Source of the DNA: Flavobacteriaceae bacterium
Lineage (GTDB): Bacteria; Bacteroidota; Bacteroidia; Flavobacteriales; Flavobacteriaceae
NCBI GenBank assembly: GCA_947456955.1
Contig: CANGTQ010000007.1
Coordinates: forward strand, 60,487-124,486
Length of the DNA: 64,000 nt
Direction of reading: 5' to 3'
In this document: positions 9,198 through 17,238 of the stretch, in pieces
Layout of the letters: each line of letters begins with the position of its first letter
Position numbering within the stretch: position 1 is the stretch's first letter
Notes under the pieces: generated by a model
The model's database searches: none
Told to the model about the DNA's origin: nothing
Seen by the model: only the letters and a program-made list of their open reading frames with translations
Position numbers and translations under genes: made by a program

Positions 9198-10085
9198 AAT
9201 TCGTTGAAGACCGATTAGCACTTTTACTATTATTGGTGGTAGTTCCAATAAAACCCTTTTTTTAAAGCTAAGATTTTTTATATCAATCTCTGATTCTATA
9301 TCGATTGCTATTCTCCATTCTCGATTGAGTCGGCACTTTATCACAGCCGAAAACCGATTTAAATCCATATATTTTTTCAAGGCCGGATTTTTCTTTTCTT
9401 CTACAGTATATTTATCGAAAGTATATTGCTCAAAATAATAGTTTGAATTTCGAGAAATGCTTTTGTCGTCATAAACATAGCGCGCCAGTATTTTGCGTAT
9501 AAAAACAATTGGGAATTGTAGCCCAATTCTAATCCACAATTCAGTGTCTTCACCGTGCTTTATTTTGGTGTCAAAGTCGCCGACTTTCTCAAAAACACTT
9601 TTGTGAATACAAACACTCGATGTCCACAATGCACATTCCTTTTGGCTGGCATCAAAGAAATTCACTATTTCAAAATCTGATGTTGACGGAATAGAATAGT
9701 GCGCCGGAATGGTTTTGTTTTTGGTTTCAATTTCTATAGCAGTAGCAAAAACTTTTTGTTCAGGAAGTTCTGAACTATAGCGATGCATCGTTTCTAAAAA
9801 GGTGGGATACCAATAATCATCTGCATCTAGGAAGCAAATATAATCAGCGGTTGCTTTTTCTATTCCGAAGTTTCTGGCTAGAGCAACACCCTCATTTTTT
9901 TTGGAATAATATTTAATTCGGTTGTCTTTAAATGTTGAAATTTTGGCTTCGCTTTGATCGGTTGAACCATCGTTCATAATGATTATTTCATAGTCAGTAA
10001 ATGTCTGGTTCAAAACACTTTCAATTGTTTTGACAACAAATTTTTCTTTGTTATAAACGGGTATGACTATTGAAAAATATGGCAT
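9174..10085 (-). CDS. Glycosyltransferase family 2, GT-A fold
   Basis: This 303-residue inverting transferase begins MPYFSIVIPVYNKEKFVVKT, the classic GT2 first strand. It then has YEIIIMNDGSTDQSE and the metal-binding DxD in CFLDADDYW. KHGEDTELWIRIG near residue 180 fits the acceptor and catalytic base region. The track starts 21 nt earlier, but ATG 10085 forms a TAATG overlap with the upstream GT2 stop and places the first strand correctly. It is probably co-transcribed with the upstream gene. The sugar specificity is not visible. Confidence 0.88.
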   Translation of the reverse strand: MPYFSIVIPVYNKEKFVVKTIESVLNQTFTDYEIIIMNDGSTDQSEAKISTFKDNRIKYYSKKNEGVALARNFGIEKATADYICFLDADDYWYPTFLETMHRYSSELPEQKVFATAIEIETKNKTIPAHYSIPSTSDFEIVNFFDASQKECALWTSSVCIHKSVFEKVGDFDTKIKHGEDTELWIRIGLQFPIVFIRKILARYVYDDKSISRNSNYYFEQYTFDKYTVEEKKNPALKKYMDLNRFSAVIKCRLNREWRIAIDIESEIDIKNLSFKKRVLLELPPIIVKVLIGLQRILGNSVFR

Positions 10086-10981
10086 TAACGAGAATTTATT
10101 TGACAAAAATAACCCAATCGATAAAGGTCAAAAATGAATAGTGAAGGATTTTTTGAGAGTAAATTTTTGGTAAATGAGTTTTTAACTATTTTAAATCCAA
10201 AAGCAACAGCTTTTACCAAATACAACCGTTTTAAATTCATGTATGTTTTTGTTAAAGCTGTATCTTCAGGGTTAATGATATTTTTATCTAAAACCAATTT
10301 TAGATTCTGTAATGAACTGTGGAATTTCTCCAGGAAAATTGCTGATTTTTCCAAATTCAGATGATAAGATGGGTTTTCGATATGACCAATAGCAATCTGT
10401 TCTCTTTTTAAGCGCAAAATAAAAACGATATCTTCATAACCATAATTATAAATTTCACTGTCAAACGGATGTTTAAGTAGGATATCTTTCTGTATCAAAA
10501 TATTTGAAATTAAAGTATAATGAAAGGGATTGGCAAGTCTTTTACTCAAAGGAATATCTTCTCTGCTTTTGCCAAAAATCCACCGTAGCATTTCGTCGTC
10601 TTTTGGTTTTTCATTGTAATAGATAATGCCTCCAAAAATTACTTTCTCTTCCCGATTTTTTATACTTTTAATATAGTTACGGATAAAATTTTTGTCTTTC
10701 GGAAAAGTATCACAATCCATCAGTAAAACCCAATCGTATTTTGCTTTTTGAACCAAAGTATTTCTATTTTGACCACGACCGAGATTAACTTCATTTCGCA
10801 AAAACCGGCAGTTTGCAATCTGATTTATTTTAGCATTGTTTTCCGTATTTTCGTTAATTGGTGATGCGTCATCGGCCACAATAATTTCAAATTCAAGGCT
10901 TTCCGAAATTGCCTGACGATACAGTTCTTCTACCAAAGGCAAAGTGTTATAATTGTACGTCGGAATTAGAATCGAAATCAT
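10085..10981 (-). CDS. Glycosyltransferase family 2, GT-A fold
   Basis: This 298-residue protein starts MISILIPTYNYNTLPLVEEL and carries EIIVADDASPINENTEN, the arginine-containing NLGRGQNRN, and LLMDCDTFPKD, where a DxD-like DCD binds the metal-nucleotide. YGYEDIVFILRLKREQ near residue 190 is the ED motif typical of GT2 enzymes. It is the first gene of a two-gene minus-strand unit and shares its last base region with the next GT2 start. The upstream 62-bp gap to the divergent oxygenase would hold both promoters. Confidence 0.88.
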   Translation of the reverse strand: MISILIPTYNYNTLPLVEELYRQAISESLEFEIIVADDASPINENTENNAKINQIANCRFLRNEVNLGRGQNRNTLVQKAKYDWVLLMDCDTFPKDKNFIRNYIKSIKNREEKVIFGGIIYYNEKPKDDEMLRWIFGKSREDIPLSKRLANPFHYTLISNILIQKDILLKHPFDSEIYNYGYEDIVFILRLKREQIAIGHIENPSYHLNLEKSAIFLEKFHSSLQNLKLVLDKNIINPEDTALTKTYMNLKRLYLVKAVAFGFKIVKNSFTKNLLSKNPSLFIFDLYRLGYFCQINSR

Positions 10982-11043
10982 TCAGAAAACAGAATTAAAT
11001 AATATATTTACAAAGAAAATGTTTTTTTCACAATTCTAACCTT

Positions 11044-11865
11044 ATGAACCGAATAGAATTAGCAACGCTGATTTTTGACCGACTTGTTTCTGAAAAGGAA
11101 CGTCTCAAGACTGAATTTCAGAATTCAGATTCAAGTATTGGTTATTTTTCTCTGGATGATTTGTTGCCCAATGATATTGCATTGCAAATTCATGCTGTTT
11201 TTCCAAAACCGGAAGAAATGGTTTTGAAGAAAAGCCTACGCGAAGACAAGTATGTGGCAGCTCAAATGAATTTGTATCATCCGTTGTTAGAGGAAATAAT
11301 CTATGCTTTTCAAGACGAAAGGGTAGTGATGGTTGTTGGCGAAATATGCAACATAATAAACCCAATTCCCGACCAAAATCTATATGCCGGTGGGATTTCT
11401 ATGATGGGAAAGAAACAGTTTCTGAATCCGCATTTAGACAATTCGCATGACAAAGACCGCAACTTGTGGCGCGTGTTAAATTTGTTGTATTATGTTACGC
11501 CAAATTGGGAAGAAACAAACGGCGGCAATTTGGAACTATGGCCAAATGGTTTGAAGCAGAAACAAATAACTATTCATAGTAAATTTAACCGATTGGTTGT
11601 GATGGAAACGCATAATAATTCATTGCATTCGGTTTCTCCAGTAGTTTTTGATGATTATCGTCGTTGTGTTTCTAATTATTATTTTGCGAATGAACCTTTG
11701 CAAGATTCAGATCGATTTCACGTCACTTCATTTCGTGGTCGTCCTGAAAATAAATTTTCTGATTTGGTTTTGCAACTGGACACTTTTTTGAGAATGACTT
11801 TGCGAAAAATATTCAAAAAAGGAATCAAAGAAAATCCACATGTTTATAAAAAGGACAAACACTGA
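11044..11865 (+). CDS. 2-oxoglutarate/Fe(II)-dependent oxygenase
   Basis: This 273-residue protein has the facial triad and 2-oxoglutarate arginine of the prolyl-4-hydroxylase-like 2OG-Fe(II) superfamily. NPHLDNSHD supplies His130 and Asp132, NNSLHSVSPV supplies His195, and DYRRCVSNYYF supplies the arginine (Arg206 or Arg207). The jelly-roll strands LRVLNLLYY-like and GGNLELWP fit the same fold. The C-terminus is basic (LRKIFKKGIKENPHVYKKDKH). Such enzymes hydroxylate amino acids, sugars or lipids. Sitting between glycosyltransferases, and coupled to a membrane glycosyltransferase-like gene by TGATG, it may modify a glycan or its amino-acid substituent; this is inference. Confidence 0.85.
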   Translation: MNRIELATLIFDRLVSEKERLKTEFQNSDSSIGYFSLDDLLPNDIALQIHAVFPKPEEMVLKKSLREDKYVAAQMNLYHPLLEEIIYAFQDERVVMVVGEICNIINPIPDQNLYAGGISMMGKKQFLNPHLDNSHDKDRNLWRVLNLLYYVTPNWEETNGGNLELWPNGLKQKQITIHSKFNRLVVMETHNNSLHSVSPVVFDDYRRCVSNYYFANEPLQDSDRFHVTSFRGRPENKFSDLVLQLDTFLRMTLRKIFKKGIKENPHVYKKDKH

Positions 11866-13124
11866 TGAAGTCTTTTTTACTAAAATATAAATACCATTTT
11901 CTAATCATTTTTGTGGGTTTGTGTTGTTTGGAAGTGTTGAATTTCCTATTGCAATTAGACAAACAAATGCTGATTTATCCTGATTGTTCTAACTATTTAG
12001 AGTCAGCAAAAAAAATGTATCTGAAATTTACAGGTCATTACTATCGACCGATGTTGATGGCATTTATCACAGGAATTCCATATTTATTTGGAAGTTCTGA
12101 TGCTGGTATTTTCGAATGGAGTTTTGTGGTAAATGTGTTTTGCTGGTTTGGAACTTCCATTATTTTATTTGAAATTTTGAAGAGTTTTTTCAAAGAAAAA
12201 GTAGCTTTTTGGTTTGCAATGTTGCCTTTATTTATTCTGGGAAATATTATTTTGAATTATCATTTACTGACTGAAAATATATTTGTTTTTTTTACCATTC
12301 TTGCTTTTTATTTATTGTTCCAATATTATAAAACAGGTAAGTTTTGGTATTTATCTTTATCCTTATCGCTAGCATTATCGAGCATGCTCATAAAACCCGG
12401 AGCTAAGTTTTTTGGGATTGTTATGCTGTTGTTTTTTATCAAAGAAATTTTGAAGAACTACAAGCATAAAAGCATGATTTTTCTTTATGGAAGTTTTTTG
12501 ATGATAGTGATTCAGGTTGTGGGAATGAAGGTGCAATATGGTGATTTTACAATTAGTTATATTGATGGTGTAACCTATCATAATTATATCTGCAGCAAAG
12601 CCGAATGTTATAAAAACGGAAAAGAATACGAGCAAATCAACAATCCAAGAGCAGAATATTTATTTGGTTTGGACTTTACAGACCAGAAGAAAGTGGCATT
12701 AGAAGATTTAAAACAACAAATCAAGACTAATTTTTCAAATCTGGTGAAAGCCTATTTTTCTGATGTAATTGAGAATTCCAAAACCGGAAATGCATGCGTA
12801 GAAGATTTAAAGAATTATGAAAATAACCACTATTTTTCGTTTTGGAAATCATTTGTTTTCGATATTTCCAAATGGCAAAACAGACTATTTACTTTACTTG
12901 GATTAGTCTTATCAGTTTTCTTTTTATTCAAAGGATTTATAAAAGAAAAGGCATACTTTTTTGTTGCCTTTTTTGTTGCTTACATTATAATTTTATCCGG
13001 AATTTCCTGTGGGCAAGGCGATAGATTTCACCTCGTGACTTTTCCTTTTGTAATATTGCTTTTGGCTAAGTTTTTATCAGAAAAAAAACGACTTAAATCG
13101 TTTTTTGAAGCACTTCAAAAATAG
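11865..13124 (+). CDS. Multi-pass membrane protein, GT-C/ArnT-like glycosyltransferase candidate
   Basis: This 419-residue protein has about ten membrane segments, for example FLIIFVGLCCLEVLNFLL, ILAFYLLFQYY, and AYFFVAFFVAYIIILSG near the C-terminus. An early periplasmic loop with YPDCSNYLESAKKMY followed by HYYRPMLMAF resembles the first loop of GT-C (PMT/ArnT-like) enzymes, in which an acidic residue is catalytic. A Wzy polymerase is the other possibility, as no Wzy was found elsewhere. It overlaps the oxygenase by one base. Its final 32 nt overlap the convergent ftsE gene. Confidence 0.6.
   Translation: MKSFLLKYKYHFLIIFVGLCCLEVLNFLLQLDKQMLIYPDCSNYLESAKKMYLKFTGHYYRPMLMAFITGIPYLFGSSDAGIFEWSFVVNVFCWFGTSIILFEILKSFFKEKVAFWFAMLPLFILGNIILNYHLLTENIFVFFTILAFYLLFQYYKTGKFWYLSLSLSLALSSMLIKPGAKFFGIVMLLFFIKEILKNYKHKSMIFLYGSFLMIVIQVVGMKVQYGDFTISYIDGVTYHNYICSKAECYKNGKEYEQINNPRAEYLFGLDFTDQKKVALEDLKQQIKTNFSNLVKAYFSDVIENSKTGNACVEDLKNYENNHYFSFWKSFVFDISKWQNRLFTLLGLVLSVFFLFKGFIKEKAYFFVAFFVAYIIILSGISCGQGDRFHLVTFPFVILLLAKFLSEKKRLKSFFEALQK
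13083..13106. terminator. Bidirectional A/T-flanked hairpin inside overlapping gene ends
   Basis: AAAAAACGA (13083-13091) and TCGTTTTTT (13098-13106) form a 9-bp stem with a 6-base loop and give a T run in both directions. The hairpin lies within the coding overlap of the membrane protein and ftsE, so it could end transcription for both convergent genes. Confidence 0.55.
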
Positions 13125-13776
13125 TATTGTCTTCGCATTTCAGTGTCTTAGCTGGGAATTTCATAATCACAGCATAATCATGAGTGGCCATAATAACTGT
13201 TTTTCCGTTTTCATTGATTTTTTTCAAAACGCCTAAAACTTCAGCACTCGTTTGTGGATCTAGATTTCCTGTTGGTTCATCAGCTAAGATTAATTCAGGA
13301 TCATTCAATAAAGCACGGGCAATAGCCACTCTTTGTTGTTCTCCTCCTGAAAGTTGGTGTGGCATTTTATTCGTCAGACCGACCATACCAACACGTTGCA
13401 AAACATCATCAATTTTAACCTGCATTTCAGTTTTGTCTGTCCAGCCTGTTGCTTTTAATACAAACAACATATTCTCGTTTACATTTCTGTCAGGCAATAA
13501 TTGAAAATCCTGAAAAACAATCCCGATTTTTCTTCTCAAAAACGGTATGTCATTTTCTTTCAGATTTAATAAATCATAGCCAACAATATTTCCCGAACCT
13601 TCAGTTAGAGGCAAATCACCATAAAGTGTTTTCATAAAACTACTTTTACCTGTTCCGGTTTTACCAATAATATAGAGGAATTCACCTTCTTTAACTTCAA
13701 GATTTATTTGTGATAAAATCACTCTATTTTCTTGGTAAATCGTTACATTCTTTAGAGATAAAACAGTTTCTGACAT
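13093..13776 (-). CDS. ftsE: Cell-division ABC transporter ATPase FtsE
   Basis: This 227-residue ABC ATPase has Walker A GKTGTGKS at residues 38-45, a Q-loop in [17 protein letters not shown], the signature [16 protein letters not shown], Walker [10 protein letters not shown], and the H-loop in MATHDYAV. Length and the LPDRNVNEN stretch fit FtsE rather than LolD. FtsE works with the membrane protein FtsX to control septal peptidoglycan hydrolases. FtsX is not adjacent here, which is common in Bacteroidota. The gene is single on the minus strand, and its end overlaps the polysaccharide cluster. Confidence 0.88.
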   Translation of the reverse strand: MSETVLSLKNVTIYQENRVILSQINLEVKEGEFLYIIGKTGTGKSSFMKTLYGDLPLTEGSGNIVGYDLLNLKENDIPFLRRKIGIVFQDFQLLPDRNVNENMLFVLKATGWTDKTEMQVKIDDVLQRVGMVGLTNKMPHQLSGGEQQRVAIARALLNDPELILADEPTGNLDPQTSAEVLGVLKKINENGKTVIMATHDYAVIMKFPAKTLKCEDNTIFEVLQKTI

Positions 13777-13854
13777 GGGTAATTAGTTTATTGGGTAAAT
13801 GTAATAAGATAAGGTTTGTATTCAAAATTATTTTCTAAAATAACTTAATGCATA

Positions 13855-13957
13855 ATCAGAAAATAGAAAATAGACGGATAGATGATAGACAAATAATTTG
13901 CGGTCCATAATAACGTATCTATTATCTCTTTGTCTTTTATCTATTATCTATAAAAAA
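13855..13957. repeat. Intergenic short-word repeat (AGAAAATAG / TATCTATTATCT)
   Basis: The ftsE-TPR spacer holds AGAAAATAGAAAATAGA followed by GATAGATGATAGAC, and then the complementary words TATCTATTATCT and TATCTATTATCTAT. Together they make an imperfect palindrome. A near-identical AGAAAATAGAAAATAG stretch occurs upstream of recR at 46361-46395. Confidence 0.6.
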
Positions 13958-14017
13958 ATGTTTACAACAATGTTTATAATAAATGAAGTTGTTTTTACGT
14001 TATAGGCTTTAGGATAC

Positions 14018-14025
14018 TATTTTTG
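14018..14025 (+). promoter_or_regulatory. Candidate -7 box for the TPR gene
   Basis: TATTTTTG fits TAnnTTTG and lies 20 nt before the ATG at 14046. The nearest TTG (13989-13991) is 26 nt upstream, which is longer than usual, so only the -7 element is proposed. Confidence 0.3.
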
Positions 14026-14045
14026 AATAAATTAAAATAAAAACC

Positions 14046-17000
14046 ATGCGCAACGTTTTAATGTTATTTTTTCTGTTTTTTATGGCTGAAATACCACAAA
14101 TTTCAGCACAGCAATCCGCCATTTACACTAACAGTTTGTTTGAATTTGACAATGCGTTTAAATTGTTTAAAGACAAGCAGTATCAATCGGCTCAAATACT
14201 TTTTGAAAAGGTAAAGCAAAACAATAATTCACAAGATGTTCAGGCTGACTGTGCCTATTATATCGGAATTTGTGCCATTCATTTAAACCAAAATAATGCG
14301 GATGAATTGATTGAAAAATTCATTAAGGATTACCCAACAAGTTCCAAAACAAATCAAGCCTACATCGAAGTAGCGCAATATTATTTTGAACAGGGAAAAT
14401 TTCCACAAGCGTTACAATATTTTGACAAAGTCGATGAGAATGCGATGACATATGAGCAAACTGAAAAATATTCTTTCCAAAAAGGATACGCATATTTCAC
14501 GGCAGGCGATAAAATAACAGCAGCCGATTATTTTAATAAAGTAATTAATTCTAAAGTATATGGAACGCAAGCCAATTATTATTTAGGGTTTATGCAATAT
14601 GAAGGAAACAATTATCAAGAGGCTAATAAGTATTTCCAAAAAGTAGAAGGCGAAGAAAAGTATTCGGATAAATTATCGTATTTTAAAGCAGATATGGCTT
14701 TCAAGGAAGGTAGTTTCCAAAAAGCTATTGATGCCGGTCTTGCTGCCATGCCAAAATCGAACGCTTCCGAAAAATCAGAATTAAACAAAATCATTGGCGA
14801 AAGCTATTTTAATTTACAGCAATACGATAAAGCATTACCCTATTTAAAAGAGTTTAAAGGCAAAAAAGGCAAATGGAGTAATACTGATTTTTACCAATTA
14901 GGTTATACGTATTACATGCAAAAGGATTATGAAAATGCGATATCGCAATTCAATAAAATCATTGACGGAAACGATTCGGTAGCTCAAAACGCTTATTATC
15001 ATTTGGGTGAATGCTACTTCAAAACCGATAAAAAACAACAAGCATTAAACGCTTTCAAAAGCGCTTCGGAGATGGATTTCGATAAAAAAATTCAAGAAGA
15101 TGCCAATTTGAATTATGCTAAATTGAGTTACGAAATCGGAAATTCATTCCAAAGTGTGCCGGATGTGTTGACTTCGTTTTTGAATAAATACCCAAATTCT
15201 CCAAACAAAACCGAAATTGAAACTTTATTGATTAACTCTTATATCACTTCTAAGAATTATAAAGATGCTTTGACATTATTGGAAAAAAATAATTCACCTG
15301 AAAACAAAGTAGCTTACCAAAAAGTATTGTTTTATAGGGGAATTGAATTGTATACCGATGGAAATTACCAGGAAGCATTGAGCATGTTTAAGAAATCAAT
15401 TGCCAATCAGAAAAATGAGAAAATAACGGCTCGTGCCACATTCTGGAAAGGGGAAACCGAGTATGGTTTAGATAATTTTGGTGATGCTTTACAGAGTTTC
15501 AAACAATTTGAAAGTTTGGCTGAAGCTAAAACAACTCCGGAAAACAAGAACATTAATTATAATATTGCTTACGCTTATTTTAAACAAAAAGAGTACGATC
15601 AAGCCGGAAATTATTTTCAAAAATATGTTGATGGCCCTAAAGATGATAAAGTGCGTTTGAATGATGCTTATCTAAGATTAGGGGATTCACGATATGTTTC
15701 TGCTAAGTATTGGCCCGCAATGGATGCCTACAACAAAGCCATCGACATGAAAGGAATTGATGCCGATTATGCTGCCTTCCAAAAAGCGTTGAGCTACGGA
15801 TTTGTGGGTAAAACCGACAAAAAAATTGATGATTTTAATTCGTTTCTGGCAAAATTTAAAACTTCACAATATCGTGATGATGCTTTGTTCGAATTAGGAA
15901 ATACATACGTAACCGAAAATAAAACCGATTTAGCAATTAAAACGTATGACCAGTTATTGAGCGAATTCAAAAACGGTTCGTTTGCTTCAAAAGCGATATT
16001 ACGTCAGGGATTGATTTATTATAACACACAAAAAGATGAATCGGCTATCGCTAAATTTAAAGAAGTGGCCGCTAAATATCCGAGAACTCCCGAAGCTTTA
16101 GAAGCCGTTTCTACAGCAAGATTGGTTTATATGGATAACGGAAAAGTGAATGAATATGCAGCTTGGGTGAGAACTTTGGATTTCGTAGAAGTGTCGGATG
16201 CCGATTTAGATAACGATACTTATGAAGCAGCAGAAAAGCAATTTTTGCAAAACAATACGAAGCAGGCTATCACGAGTTTGAGCGGTTATGTTTCCCAATT
16301 TCCAAATGGAATTCATGCTTTGAAAGCCAATTTTTATTTGGCACAATCACTTTACACTGACGGAAAAGAAAGCAATGCTGTTCCAAATTATGAATTTGTC
16401 ATCAGCAAACCAAGAAACGAATTTACCGAGCAGTCATTAGCGCGTTTATGTGAAATTCATTTGAAAAAAGATGATTATACGAAAGCGGTTCCGGTGCTGC
16501 AACGTTTAGAAACCGAAGCCGATTTTCCGCAAAACGTAACCTTTGCGCAAGCCAATTTGATGCGTTCGTATTACGACCAAAAAGATTATGCCAATGCGGT
16601 TGTTTATGCCGATAAAGTTTTAGCAAATCCAAAAACAGATAATAAAATAAAAAGTGATGCTCAAATTATTGTTGCCCGTGCTGCGATAAAAGTGAACGAT
16701 GAACAAAAAGCTAGAGTGGCTTACGCCAAATTGTTAACCATTGCCAAAGGAGAATTAGCTGCTGAAGCGTTGTACTATGAGGCGCATTTTAAGAATAAAG
16801 ATGGCAAGTACGATGAATCTAATAAAACAGTTCAAAAATTAGCTAAAGATTATTCGGGTTATAAATATTTTGGAGCCAAAGGTTTGATTGTAATGGCAAA
16901 AAACTATTACCAATTGAAAGATAATTTTAGCGCGACTTCTATTTTAGACAGCGTAATAAAAAATTTCAAGGAATTCGATGACGTTGTTGCTGAAGCACAA

Positions 17001-17060
17001 ACCGAATTGAACCTGATTAAAGGCGAAGCAGCAAAAACAAATTCATCATTAACAGAATAA
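14046..17060 (+). CDS. Large periplasmic tetratricopeptide-repeat protein
   Basis: This 1004-residue protein has a cleavable signal (VLMLFFLFFMAEIPQISAQ). The rest is a long run of TPR-type helical hairpins, for example YQSAQILFEKVKQNN, YPTSSKTNQAYIEVAQYYF and PQALQYFDKVDENA. The repeats continue to the C-terminus. Many segments resemble the YbgF/BamD kind of TPR (YPRTPEALEA, YPNSPNKTEIETLL). It is followed by an outer-membrane barrel gene, and the two may form a periplasmic assembly or transport module. The molecular partner is not known. The start is the first Met that gives a good signal peptide. Confidence 0.8.
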   Translation: MRNVLMLFFLFFMAEIPQISAQQSAIYTNSLFEFDNAFKLFKDKQYQSAQILFEKVKQNNNSQDVQADCAYYIGICAIHLNQNNADELIEKFIKDYPTSSKTNQAYIEVAQYYFEQGKFPQALQYFDKVDENAMTYEQTEKYSFQKGYAYFTAGDKITAADYFNKVINSKVYGTQANYYLGFMQYEGNNYQEANKYFQKVEGEEKYSDKLSYFKADMAFKEGSFQKAIDAGLAAMPKSNASEKSELNKIIGESYFNLQQYDKALPYLKEFKGKKGKWSNTDFYQLGYTYYMQKDYENAISQFNKIIDGNDSVAQNAYYHLGECYFKTDKKQQALNAFKSASEMDFDKKIQEDANLNYAKLSYEIGNSFQSVPDVLTSFLNKYPNSPNKTEIETLLINSYITSKNYKDALTLLEKNNSPENKVAYQKVLFYRGIELYTDGNYQEALSMFKKSIANQKNEKITARATFWKGETEYGLDNFGDALQSFKQFESLAEAKTTPENKNINYNIAYAYFKQKEYDQAGNYFQKYVDGPKDDKVRLNDAYLRLGDSRYVSAKYWPAMDAYNKAIDMKGIDADYAAFQKALSYGFVGKTDKKIDDFNSFLAKFKTSQYRDDALFELGNTYVTENKTDLAIKTYDQLLSEFKNGSFASKAILRQGLIYYNTQKDESAIAKFKEVAAKYPRTPEALEAVSTARLVYMDNGKVNEYAAWVRTLDFVEVSDADLDNDTYEAAEKQFLQNNTKQAITSLSGYVSQFPNGIHALKANFYLAQSLYTDGKESNAVPNYEFVISKPRNEFTEQSLARLCEIHLKKDDYTKAVPVLQRLETEADFPQNVTFAQANLMRSYYDQKDYANAVVYADKVLANPKTDNKIKSDAQIIVARAAIKVNDEQKARVAYAKLLTIAKGELAAEALYYEAHFKNKDGKYDESNKTVQKLAKDYSGYKYFGAKGLIVMAKNYYQLKDNFSATSILDSVIKNFKEFDDVVAEAQTELNLIKGEAAKTNSSLTE

Positions 17061-17064
17061 AAAA

Positions 17065-17229
17065 AATCTCTGTGTAACAAAACAATTTCACAGAGCCACA
17101 CAAAGAAAAATGAAGATACACAGAGGTTTTTTAATATCAATCTCTGTGAATCTCAAAAAGAAAAAATCAAATAAAACTCTGTGACTCGAGCCCGAAGGGC
17201 GAACTGACGAAGTAATCTCTGTGTAACAA
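17065..17229. repeat. Direct repeat pair AATCTCTGTGTAACAA with nested CTCTGTG words
   Basis: AATCTCTGTGTAACAA occurs at 17065-17080 and again at 17214-17229. Between them are further TCTCTGTG and inverted CACAGAG words, and a GC-rich insert around 17187-17212 (CGAGCCCGAAGGGCGAACTG) whose CGCCC-like sides pair. The element fills the gap between the TPR gene and the barrel gene. Confidence 0.65.
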
Positions 17230-17238
17230 CATCTAAAT

